A stretch of 64,000 nucleotides of DNA from CAYRHJ01 sp964424105 (GTDB taxonomy: Bacteria > Planctomycetota > Phycisphaerae > UBA1845), in assembly GCA_964424105.1 (NCBI GenBank), contig CAYRHJ010000036.1:62001-126000 (forward strand), read 5' to 3'. Below are positions 8,242-15,139 of this stretch, piece by piece; within the stretch, counting starts at the first letter, position 1; every line of letters begins with the position of its first letter. Under the pieces are notes generated by a model. It ran no database searches. It saw only the letters and a program-made list of their open reading frames with translations, and was not told where the DNA came from. The position numbers and the translations under genes are program-made.

Positions 8242-8382
8242 TCAATCCATCGATCCGCCAACTCGATCGGCCTTGAACAGCGGCTGCACCCGCCGGGCGC
8301 AGCGGGCCGCGAACGCCACCTGCGCCCATCTAGGCAGTTGACCGATTTCCTTCTCCGTCGGGATGTTGACTTTCTCGCTCAT
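8242..8382 (-). CDS. Short protein coupled to DUF2283 gene (possibly truncated)
   Basis: Forty-six codons reading MSEKVNIPTEKEIGQLPRWA then QVAFAARCARRVQPLFKADR. Its ATG overlaps the DUF2283 stop in an ATGA, a strong sign of coupled translation. The PRWAQVAFAARCARRVQPL stretch looks like the conserved start of a longer family, so this copy may be cut short by the stop at 8242. No function is known. The 135 bp between this stop and the next gene show nothing. Confidence 0.5.
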   Translation of the reverse strand: MSEKVNIPTEKEIGQLPRWAQVAFAARCARRVQPLFKADRVGGSMD

Positions 8383-8870
8383 GATCGTTTCGTTCCACGT
8401 TTGGGGCGACTCTTCCTCAGTCCATGTTGCAATCGACCGGCCAGTCCAATGATGGTCAAGCCCACCACCTCGCTGGACCGCTCATCGTAGCGAATGATGA
8501 CTCCGTCGCCGACGTCCATAGCCACCGCCGGTCGCGGCTTCCCGAAGCTCAGATATAGAGCGTCGGCTTCGCCATCGTACTCCCAATCGAGCCGTGCATT
8601 TTTTCGTTCTAGGACTTTGATGGCTTCCAAACGCGTCTCCTCTTTTTCGCCGGCGCCGGGGTGCCCCATCCATCGCGCAGCGATGGGTGGGGTCCCGATG
8701 ATCGACCTGCAACTACAACGCAAATTCATCCGATCCGCGAACGCCACCGCCGGTCGCGGCTTGCCAAAGGTCAGATGTAGAGCGTCGGGATTCCCGTGCT
8801 CTCTTTCACGTTCACGTGCCTCTGTCTCCGACCGCCTCCTCGCGCCCCCGGACCGATCGCCACCAATCAC
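8379..8870 (-). CDS. DUF2283 protein with a degenerate duplicated segment
   Basis: The last 90 residues form a DUF2283 domain: LDWEYDGEADALYLSFGKP, DVGDGVIIRYDE and EVVGLTIIGL. DUF2283 proteins are small and often lie beside toxin-antitoxin genes. Upstream, in the same frame, lies a decayed second copy (NPDALHLTFGKPRPAVAFAD), and a hairpin repeat has inserted between the two copies. The functional start is therefore probably internal, such as the ATG at 8669. The extended reading frame overlaps the preceding small gene (8812-9027), another reason to prefer the shorter form. Confidence 0.65.
   Translation of the reverse strand: MIGGDRSGGARRRSETEAREREREHGNPDALHLTFGKPRPAVAFADRMNLRCSCRSIIGTPPIAARWMGHPGAGEKEETRLEAIKVLERKNARLDWEYDGEADALYLSFGKPRPAVAMDVGDGVIIRYDERSSEVVGLTIIGLAGRLQHGLRKSRPKRGTKRS
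8664..8692. repeat. REP-like hairpin inside the DUF2283 frame
   Basis: CCCCATCCATCGC-GCA-GCGATGGGTGGGG forms a hairpin with a seven-base perfect inner stem (CCATCGC/GCGATGG) and an outer CCCCA/TGGGG stem. It stands between the degenerate and the intact copy of the DUF2283 repeat. Confidence 0.6.
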
Positions 8871-9027
8871 CCAACAACCCTGTTTCTGCGCAGTGTCGGT
8901 AGTAGGCCAACTCCTCGGCCGTGCTCATGTCCTTGGTGACCTCAAACATCCGCTGCTGAACTTGCCGCTTGTAGGCCATGCAGTCGAACGAGAAATCCTC
9001 GGCTTCATTCGGCAGATTCCTCATCAA
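8812..9027 (-). CDS. Small antitoxin-like protein, copy B
   Basis: 71 residues, paralogous to the preceding gene: FSFDCMAYKRQVQQRMFEVTKDMSTAEELAYYRHCAET aligns with FDCVRMKHEIQEQILREFAGMSPDQQ in copy A. Both have a short start, a charged helix beginning FDC-x-x-x-K, and a second helix after MS. It overlaps copy A by 23 nt. Proteins of this build are often found beside PIN-domain genes and may act as antitoxins; that is inference from context. Confidence 0.6.
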   Translation of the reverse strand: MMRNLPNEAEDFSFDCMAYKRQVQQRMFEVTKDMSTAEELAYYRHCAETGLLGDWWRSVRGREEAVGDRGT

Positions 9028-9217
9028 TCGCGTACTCCTTGTCGGGAATGCCCACCGTCGCCCGTTTCCACCACTTGCCCAGCACGGGTTCGGACTCGAT
9101 CATCTCTCGCGTTCGTCGCCGTTGTTGGTCCGGCGACATCCCGGCGAATTCGCGCAGAATCTGCTCTTGGATCTCATGCTTCATGCGGACGCAGTCGAAT
9201 TCCTTCTTTTTCACCAT
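9005..9217 (-). CDS. Small antitoxin-like protein, copy A
   Basis: 70 residues (MVKKKEFDCVRMKHEIQEQI...), mostly helical and charged. Its ATG lies inside the end of the PIN gene (seven-nt overlap), the classic arrangement of a coupled toxin-antitoxin pair, although here the putative toxin comes first. It is paralogous to the next gene. No DNA-binding motif is evident. Confidence 0.6.
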   Translation of the reverse strand: MVKKKEFDCVRMKHEIQEQILREFAGMSPDQQRRRTREMIESEPVLGKWWKRATVGIPDKEYAIDEESAE

Positions 9218-9669
9218 GCGATGACCTCACTGGGCGAGTGAATGGGAATCGCCCGATAACCATGAACCATGTTCACGCCGTGATACCCTCGAATCTTATC
9301 GAAATGCACAATGTGTTTGAAGTTCCAACTCACGATCAGATCGACCTCGGCTACGGACGCAGCAGCGATGTGTTCAGCGTCTAGCAGCGCCGAACGACCC
9401 ACGACCTCCGACTCCACGTACGCATCCCGCAGAGTCTCCACCTCCGCCGACTGGCCCAACACTTCCACGTGCTCATTCGACAAGTCGGCCAGCAATTGCC
9501 TGACCTGCTCCGGGGCGCGAGCCAGTTCCCGCAACGTGGTGGCGGACAGGACCAGAACAAACCGTCCGGAACGAATCTCCGCAAACAACTCGCGGCTGAT
9601 TTCGGAAAACTATTTGTCGAAGCACCCGCCAAACACCGACGTGTCCGCGTAGATTCGTAGACGCTTCAA
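9211..9669 (-). pseudogene. PIN-domain (VapC-like) gene with an in-frame amber codon
   Basis: Read from the TTG at 9669, seven bases after a GGAG, the frame gives KRLRIYADTSVFGGCFDK, then TAG at 9610-9612, then FSEISRELFAEIRSGRFVLV and a full PIN domain to the end (SALLDAEHIAAASVAEVDL, IVSWNFKHIVHF). The DTS at residues 9-11 is the first catalytic Asp site; D-x-x-H and SWNF are the later ones. Homologues have a charged residue where the TAG stands, so a single G-to-T change at a GAG is the simplest cause. A TTG at 9588 could start a 125-residue product lacking the first catalytic Asp. It begins 12 nt after the xPFxPF gene at 9681. Confidence 0.75.
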
Positions 9670-9680
9670 TAACCGGCTCC

Positions 9681-9926
9681 TTACGTTCGCTTCCGCCGAC
9701 CATCCTTGCGTCCTCGCCCGTTGGACAGGGTCTCGATCGACGCGATGTGCAGGAAAGGAACATGCGCCCATCGCTCCCCGTCCGGAAACACGACGAACAC
9801 CTCCGACTTGAGCACCATCGCCGAATCAGGGCTGCGCACGTCGTACATCTTCCCGCTGCTCATGATCAGCCGAAACGGCAGGAACGGCTCAACGGCCAAA
9901 AGCTCGCGAAGATTGTCACGAATCAT
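9681..9926 (-). CDS. Small xPFxPF family protein, copy 6
   Basis: About 81 residues from the ATG at 9926 (MIRDNLRELLAVE); a start 42 nt upstream is possible but lacks the family pattern. Motifs: PFLPFRLIMSSGKMYDVRSPD, VFPDGERWAHVPFLHIASIE and the tail NGRGRKDGRRKRT. It belongs to the same sub-branch as copies 1 and 8 (xxPFLHIA or ILHVA instead of DLLLVAS). It lies between nuoB and the PIN gene. Function unknown. Confidence 0.78.
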   Translation of the reverse strand: MIRDNLRELLAVEPFLPFRLIMSSGKMYDVRSPDSAMVLKSEVFVVFPDGERWAHVPFLHIASIETLSNGRGRKDGRRKRT

Positions 9927-9992
9927 CACTTCACCAGGTCGTTTCAATCGATCGTCAACACGCTTCAAAGATTGCTCGGAAAACGACTGACC

Positions 9993-10514
9993 TCAATTCG
10001 CCAGCACCCGCTCCTTCACCCGCGTCATGGGGTCCTTGGCACGGGTCTGATGTTTGATCTTGTCCTGCAAACGCATCAACCCTTCCAGCAGCGACTCCGG
10101 CCTCGGCGGGCAGCCCGGCACGTACACGTCCACCGGCACCACCAGGTCTACGCCCTTGACCACGTGATATCCGTGTTTGAAATAGGGACCGCCGCCGACC
10201 GTGCACGCCCCCATGGCGATCACGTACTTCGGATCGGGCATCTGGTTGTAAAGTCGTTTCAGACGGCTGGCCATCTTGTATGTCACCGTGCCGGCTACGA
10301 TCATCAAATCCGCCTGACGCGGCGTCGCTCGAAACGCGCCGGCTCCGAATCGATCGATGTCAAACCGCGACGCGCCGACGGCCATCATCTCGATCGCGCA
10401 ACACGCCAGCCCAAACGTCAGCGGCCAGACGCTGTTGGCACGACCCCAGTTGATCGCCCAATCCAGCGACGTGACGATCAAGCCCTCTTCAAATCGATTT
10501 TCAATCCAGCTCAT
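9993..10514 (-). CDS. nuoB: NADH-quinone oxidoreductase subunit B
   Basis: Holds iron-sulfur cluster N2, the last electron carrier before quinone. All four ligand cysteines are visible: GLACCAIEMM (two adjacent), GACTVGGG and VPGCPPRPE. 173 residues, standard length, start MSWIENRFEEG. Its first 28 codons are duplicated at 10867-10956. The next gene downstream is xPFxPF copy 6, not nuoC, which is 4.1 kb away. Confidence 0.97.
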   Translation of the reverse strand: MSWIENRFEEGLIVTSLDWAINWGRANSVWPLTFGLACCAIEMMAVGASRFDIDRFGAGAFRATPRQADLMIVAGTVTYKMASRLKRLYNQMPDPKYVIAMGACTVGGGPYFKHGYHVVKGVDLVVPVDVYVPGCPPRPESLLEGLMRLQDKIKHQTRAKDPMTRVKERVLAN

Positions 10515-10615
10515 GTTTCACTTTCCATCGCTTCCCGTGGCGATCCAACAGGCGTCCAAAACGCGAGGTCTGCACTCGCACCATTGATCCCGCCGACTCA
10601 GTCATGGCTCAACAA

Positions 10616-10870
10616 TCATTTCTTCGATTTTCCCGGTCGTTTACCCCGACCGCCCATCCCGTTCCCAAAGTCGATCGACGTCACCAACAACAAATCGACC
10701 ACGCTATAGAAGTCGCCCTTGCCCGCGACGTGAAACGTCCGTGAAGCCTCCGGCGGAATCCACACGAACTCCGGATGCGGCACAAAAAACCGACGCCCAT
10801 CCGCCAATGAAACCGAGAATGGGCGAAACGCAGGCCCCGAAACGGCTTGGCGAAGCTGCTCCATCGTCAT
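10616..10870 (-). CDS. Small xPFxPF family protein, copy 7
   Basis: 84 residues: MTMEQLRQAVSG, AFRPFSVSLADGRRFFVPHPE, VDLLLVTSIDFGNG and tail GKRPGKSKK. The second position of the motif has FRPF in place of PFxPF. Its ATG overlaps the stop of the nuoB start duplicate (ATGA), and the GGAGGG ribosome site lies within that short frame, so translation may be coupled. It stands between nuoB and nuoA. Confidence 0.78.
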   Translation of the reverse strand: MTMEQLRQAVSGPAFRPFSVSLADGRRFFVPHPEFVWIPPEASRTFHVAGKGDFYSVVDLLLVTSIDFGNGMGGRGKRPGKSKK

Positions 10871-10956
10871 GATTCAGCCCTCCAGCCCCAGTCGATCGCC
10901 CGATCGAGCCACGTCACGATCACGCCCTCTTCGAATCGATTCTCAATCCAGCTCAT
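10867..10956 (-). pseudogene. 29-codon duplicate of the nuoB 5' end
   Basis: Reads MSWIENRFEEGVIVTWLDRA then IDWGWRAES and a stop; the real NuoB starts MSWIENRFEEGLIVTSLDWA then INWGRANS. The nucleotide match to 10440-10514 runs over about 75 bases with few changes. It starts 4 nt after the stop of xPFxPF copy 8 and ends in an ATGA overlap with copy 7. It is either the scar of a tandem duplication of nuoB with its neighbour, or a leader peptide that couples translation. Confidence 0.8.
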
Positions 10957-10960
10957 CAGT

Positions 10961-11260
10961 TCACGTCTTGCCTTTTCGACGGCTGCGGGCCTTTCCGTTC
11001 TCTTGCGGACCGTTCGCAGGCTCGACCGTCGCGACGTGCAGGATGCTGATCCAAAGCCAATCTTTCACAACGCTGTCCTTGGCCGGCGTCTCCAACGGCG
11101 GGTCCTCTTCCAGCCGAGCCAACCCGATGTAGACGTCGCGTTCGGAGACGATCACCAGATCAGGATGTCGAATCAGCACCGATCGCCCATCAGTCAATCT
11201 CATACGCAACAGCATGAACGGCTTGCGTTTGATGATCCTGTGCAATTCGCGCCCCACCAT
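10961..11260 (-). CDS. Small xPFxPF family protein, copy 8 (divergent)
   Basis: 99 residues, longer than its sisters because of an insertion (EDPPLETPAKDSVVKD) before WISILHVATVEPANG. The motif is degenerate (KPFMLLRMRLTDGRSVLIRHPD) but the order N-terminal helix, DGR, HPD, LHVA and basic tail (GKARSRRKGKT) is kept. GAGG and GGAG stand just before the ATG. First small gene after nuoA. Function unknown. Confidence 0.72.
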   Translation of the reverse strand: MVGRELHRIIKRKPFMLLRMRLTDGRSVLIRHPDLVIVSERDVYIGLARLEEDPPLETPAKDSVVKDWLWISILHVATVEPANGPQENGKARSRRKGKT

Positions 11261-11333
11261 AGCCTCACTCCAACCGCCTCATCGTTACAAGAGTCGTGTG
11301 CAACGGGCCGGCAGTTTCAGCCATGCCAGTCGA

Positions 11334-11855
11334 TCAACTCGTCGCCATCGCGCTCGATTCGCTTCGCGTCATTCGACGCTGCCCCGTCGCCGCTCGCACC
11401 CAATCCAGATATCCAAATCGCCACAGATACAGGAACCCGACCACGACCACACCGAAAAAGAACAGCATGTCGTACACCGCCATCGTCTTGATCGCCGCGC
11501 CTTCCGGTGTGGCTGCGTCCGCCTGTCCGAACACCACCGCCCACGGCCAAAACAGCGCGATCTCCACGTCGAAAATAATGAACACCAGCGCGACGACGTA
11601 AAACCGCAGATCGAATTGCACCCAGCTCTTGCCCACCGCCGGCTCGCCGCATTCGTATGCCGCCGCCTTTTCAGGATGCGAAAGCGTAGGTCGGACGAAC
11701 TTCCCGACGACCAAAGCCGCAAACGCCATCATGAACCCCGCGATGATGAACAGCAGGACGCCGACAACCAATTCGATGTTGGTGTCACCGCGAACCGCGT
11801 CCGCCTGCGCCAACAGGATCCCGGACCACTCCGTGCTCGACGACGTCCCCATCAT
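11334..11855 (-). CDS. nuoA: NADH-quinone oxidoreductase subunit A
   Basis: Three-helix membrane subunit. Conserved AAYECGEPAVGKSWVQFD loop, then LVFIIFDVEIALFWPWA with the helix-2 acidic residues. At 173 residues it is longer than most because of a 20-residue N-terminal extension and a C-terminal tail rich in Arg/Ser. It follows nuoI by 43 nt. Confidence 0.95.
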   Translation of the reverse strand: MMGTSSSTEWSGILLAQADAVRGDTNIELVVGVLLFIIAGFMMAFAALVVGKFVRPTLSHPEKAAAYECGEPAVGKSWVQFDLRFYVVALVFIIFDVEIALFWPWAVVFGQADAATPEGAAIKTMAVYDMLFFFGVVVVGFLYLWRFGYLDWVRAATGQRRMTRSESSAMATS

Positions 11856-11898
11856 TTCGCCTTTCCAATTGATCAGCTTGATCAGCGTTCGCGCAAAT

Positions 11899-12477
11899 CT
11901 ACTTCGCCGGCTGCTCCTCCAACGCTTTCAACATCTCCTCGCGTAATGGAATGCCTCGCTCGATCCACTGCCTCTTCGTGTCCGCCGCCCAATCAGGAAG
12001 CTTCTCCTTTTGCATCCACAGGGGCTGCGGAGTCTGAAGACCTTCCTTGGCCAAATCCGTGAACTCCACGATCATGCTGGCCCGGTCATAGCCCGACAGA
12101 TCATGGAGATTGCCCATGTGAATGCAATCCGTCGGACACGGGTCCACGCACAACGCACAAAACATACACTTGGCATAATCGATCGCGTATCGCGTCAACG
12201 CTCCGCCCTTGGCGATGCCGCTCTCCTTCTCAATCTTCCGCGCCCCGGTCTTTTCGATATAAATGCAGTCCACCGGGCAGGCTTTGGCACACAAATCGCA
12301 CGCGATGCACTTCTCAATCTCAAAAAAGTGAAACCCGCGATATCGTTTTTGAAGTGCCGGTGCAACGTCTGGGTATTGAAGGGTAATGGTCCGCGCAAAG
12401 CAATACTTTAACGTAATGCGCATCCCAATCATGATGGTCTTTACGGTCATGTAAACATTGTGAAAATATTCACGCAT
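11899..12477 (-). CDS. nuoI: NADH-quinone oxidoreductase subunit I
   Basis: Carries two 4Fe-4S clusters (N6a/N6b): motifs CIACDLCAKACPVDC and CMFCALCVDPCPTDC give the eight ligands. 192 residues, preceded by a short amphipathic start. It heads the nuo cluster, whereas it normally follows nuoH, so the gene order is rearranged. No nuoE, F or G are in the window, so this complex may take electrons from a donor other than the NADH module, or those genes lie elsewhere. Confidence 0.96.
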   Translation of the reverse strand: MREYFHNVYMTVKTIMIGMRITLKYCFARTITLQYPDVAPALQKRYRGFHFFEIEKCIACDLCAKACPVDCIYIEKTGARKIEKESGIAKGGALTRYAIDYAKCMFCALCVDPCPTDCIHMGNLHDLSGYDRASMIVEFTDLAKEGLQTPQPLWMQKEKLPDWAADTKRQWIERGIPLREEMLKALEEQPAK

Positions 12478-12628
12478 GGTCGCTCAAAATCAGCCGGTGG
12501 AATTTTCTTCCCCCGGCTGCCTCCTTTTTCGACGACTCGAATGAACTCCAAAATCCGACCCGGACCACCGATGCACCCGGATTCCCGCAGCGCATCGCTC
12601 ATTAAATGGCCTAACGACGATTGTAGGA

Positions 12629-12657
12629 ATTCTAGTTGGCAAGCCGTTTTAATGCAA
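12629..12657 (-). promoter_or_regulatory. Candidate promoter for the nuo cluster
   Basis: On the minus strand TTGCAT (-35, 12652-12657) and TAGAAT (-10, 12629-12634; five of six to consensus) are 17 bases apart, which would start transcription about 145 nt before nuoI. The -35 match is weak. The 231-bp gap between cinA and nuoI has no gene. Confidence 0.35.
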
Positions 12658-12708
12658 TAAAACGAAACCAGCGGTCACAATCTCATACCGTATCTTGCCA
12701 CCCTCGTA

Positions 12709-13956
12709 TCAATCGGAATGCAACCGCAAACGCAACATGTTGAGCGCGGTCTTCCAACTTCGCTCACGGATGGACGATCGATCTAAATGCTCGCCAAACA
12801 CGCAACGCTGAACTTCGCTGCCACGACGATCCGACAACCCCGCGTAAACCAACCCCACCGGCTTATTCACCGTCCCGCCGCTGGGACCAGCCACCCCGGT
12901 AATCGACAGGGCTACGTCCGATCCCATCACCCGCCGACACCCGCAGGCCATCGCGGCCGCGACCTCCGCTGATACCGCTCCGTGTTCGTCGATCAGCTCG
13001 ATGGGAATGCCCAGTTGCGAAACCTTCGCCGCGTTCGAATAGGTCACGAATCCGCCCAGGTAGTAACGACTGCTGCCGGGAACGTCCGTTAATACCTTCC
13101 CTAGCCACCCTCCAGTGCACGATTCCGCCGTCGCCACGGTGAATTCACGAGCCATCAACAGCCCGGCCACCGCATCCGCAAGCGTTTGCCCGTCCGCCCC
13201 GAAAACCACACGTCCCAGAATCTCCCGGATCTCGTTGGCCTCCGCTTCCGCCGCCGCCACAGCATTAGCTTCATCAGCCGCCCGTGCCATCACGCGTACA
13301 CGTATTACAGCCTCCTCAGCCGTAATCCCTACCGTCGGCTCACGACCGACCGCCATTCGTTCGGCGATCCGCAAACCAATTGCTGACTCGGTCGCCCCGA
13401 AACAGTTCACCGTTATCGCGGCCAACGTCCCCGCCCGCCCCGGTATCGCTGCCAATTCCGGTCGCACATGATAGTCAAACATGGCGAACATCTCCTTGGG
13501 CACGCCGGGCAATACGTAAACCATGGCCCCGTCTAATCTTGCCCGAATGCCCGGCGCCGTGCCCCACAGATTCGCCAGGGCCGTGGCACCCTTTGGAATC
13601 CAGGCCTGTCGTTCATTGCCCGGCAACAGGGGTCGGCCCAGTCGCTTGAAAAAGCTTCGCAACTCCTCCAGCGACGCCGCATCCTCGACGAGCGATACAT
13701 TCATGGCCCGCGCCAACGCCTCGCGCGTCCGATCATCTTCCGTGGGCCCTAACCCACCGTTGACAATGACGATGGCCGCTCGCCCAGCCGCCGACAGAAC
13801 CGCGTCATGAATCGCCCCGGTATCATCCGCCACCGTCGTATGACGGGTAACCGGCGCGCCAAGCTCCGCCAGGCGGCTGGCCAACCAACTCGCGTTGGTA
13901 TCCACGGTAAACCCCAACGTCAGCTCCGTGCCGATACTGACCGTCTCTGCGATCAC
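12709..13956 (-). CDS. cinA: CinA family nicotinamide-nucleotide amidase
   Basis: Recycles NMN to nicotinate mononucleotide and may have ADP-ribose pyrophosphatase activity. N-terminal MoaB-like domain: VSIGTELTLGFTVDTNASWL, VNGGLGPTEDDRTREALA and LPGVPKEM; C-terminal amidase domain: VATAESCTGGWLG and the Ser/Thr-rich ALSITGVAGPSGG. Start chosen as GTG at 13956 because GGGAGG stands five bases upstream and family members begin right here, giving 415 residues, the usual length; the frame stays open further upstream without similarity. Confidence 0.93.
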   Translation of the reverse strand: MIAETVSIGTELTLGFTVDTNASWLASRLAELGAPVTRHTTVADDTGAIHDAVLSAAGRAAIVIVNGGLGPTEDDRTREALARAMNVSLVEDAASLEELRSFFKRLGRPLLPGNERQAWIPKGATALANLWGTAPGIRARLDGAMVYVLPGVPKEMFAMFDYHVRPELAAIPGRAGTLAAITVNCFGATESAIGLRIAERMAVGREPTVGITAEEAVIRVRVMARAADEANAVAAAEAEANEIREILGRVVFGADGQTLADAVAGLLMAREFTVATAESCTGGWLGKVLTDVPGSSRYYLGGFVTYSNAAKVSQLGIPIELIDEHGAVSAEVAAAMACGCRRVMGSDVALSITGVAGPSGGTVNKPVGLVYAGLSDRRGSEVQRCVFGEHLDRSSIRERSWKTALNMLRLRLHSD

Positions 13957-14095
13957 AACTGCCTCCCGCCGTATCCCGGCCTTCCCGGAACACCCATTGC
14001 ATGCTAGATGCCCGCGCCCTGCGCCGATATAGTCACCAAACCAACGTTGATTCGTCAAATGAACGATTCGCCTCGTATTCGGGAGTGTCGGCAGT

Positions 14096-15139
14096 TTGAA
14101 ACGTCGTCAGTCAGACAGCTTATCCCACCCCAGACCTTCCCCATCTCGGCGGAAAAAGCTATCCATCCTATTCACTTGCGTCGGACGGCGGATCGAACTC
14201 ATTCAGGCGTTTCGAACCGCAGCCAACCGCCTCAAAATCGATCTGACGATCCACGGCGCGGACAAATCACACACCGCGCCGGCCATGCACGTAGTGGATC
14301 ACGCACACATCTTGCCGCCATTGCTTCACGCCCAATACATGAATGAACTCGTCGGACTGGTACGCAGCCACTCCATCGCGCTGGCCTTTCCACTACTCGA
14401 TTCCGAATTGCCCGCACTTGCGGACGCACGATCGCGCTTTGAAGATTGTGGTTGTCGACTCGTCATATCCAGTCCGGACGTCATCCTGGCGTGTCGCGAC
14501 AAGTTGTTGACTTTCCAAGCTCTTCGCGCCGGCGGGATAGATACGCCCGAAACCTGGACCCTGGAATCATCCTTGGCCAAACGTCGACACCGATTTCCAT
14601 ATTTTCTCAAACCGCGTTACGGCAGCGCTGGAACGAGCAGCTACAAGGTCACGAATCTCGACGAGCTTCGCGTTTTGGGGGGTCGGGTTCCGCAGGCCAT
14701 CGTTCAGGAATTCGTCGAGGGCCTTGAACACACCTTGGACGTTTACACGGGATTTGATGGCCTGACGCGTTGCGTGGTCCCTCGAAAACGACTCGAGATT
14801 CGCGGCGGAGAGGTTTCCAAGGGGTTGATCGTCAAGGACAAGAAAATCGTCGCCATGGGGCGGGCGGTGGCAGACGTGCTCCGGGGCTGCCGTGGCGTCA
14901 TTACCGTTCAATGCATCGTTACGCCGCGGGGGCGCATTCGCGTCATCGAGATCAATCCGCGATTCGGCGGCGGGGTGCCCTTGGCGATTCACGCCGGCGC
15001 GGATTTTCCCCGTTGGCTCTTGGCTGAACATCTGGGCCGGCGCGTCCGCATCACGGCGGATTCGTTTCAGGCTGGCGTGGCAATGCTTCGATATGATTCG
15101 TCCGTCTTTTGCAAGCTCAACTCGCGGGCGACGAAATGA
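14096..15139 (+). CDS. ATP-grasp carboxylate-amine ligase family protein
   Basis: 347 residues. N-terminal pre-ATP-grasp domain (LFTCVGRRIELIQAFRTAA, then FPLLDSELPALADAR), ATP-grasp core with FLKPRYGSAGTSSYKV (lysine and glycine loop) and IVQEFVEGLEHTLDVY, and Mg-binding end VIEINPRFGGGVPLAI. This is the carbamoyl-phosphate-synthase-like sub-type often paired with a HAD phosphatase in surface-polysaccharide or peptide-ligase clusters. Its stop overlaps the next start (ATGA). Start is uncertain: TTG at 14096 has a distant GGGAG; similarity begins at about residue 21. Substrate unknown. Confidence 0.82.
   Translation: MKRRQSDSLSHPRPSPSRRKKLSILFTCVGRRIELIQAFRTAANRLKIDLTIHGADKSHTAPAMHVVDHAHILPPLLHAQYMNELVGLVRSHSIALAFPLLDSELPALADARSRFEDCGCRLVISSPDVILACRDKLLTFQALRAGGIDTPETWTLESSLAKRRHRFPYFLKPRYGSAGTSSYKVTNLDELRVLGGRVPQAIVQEFVEGLEHTLDVYTGFDGLTRCVVPRKRLEIRGGEVSKGLIVKDKKIVAMGRAVADVLRGCRGVITVQCIVTPRGRIRVIEINPRFGGGVPLAIHAGADFPRWLLAEHLGRRVRITADSFQAGVAMLRYDSSVFCKLNSRATK

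Noticed and set aside
8099..8341. Plus-strand frame of 80 residues
   Set aside because: No similarity, no ribosome site; the minus strand holds the ATGA-coupled 46-codon gene instead.
12460..12475. GTGAAAATATTCAC near-palindrome as an operator
   Set aside because: It lies inside the first codons of nuoI and is explained by the coding sequence.
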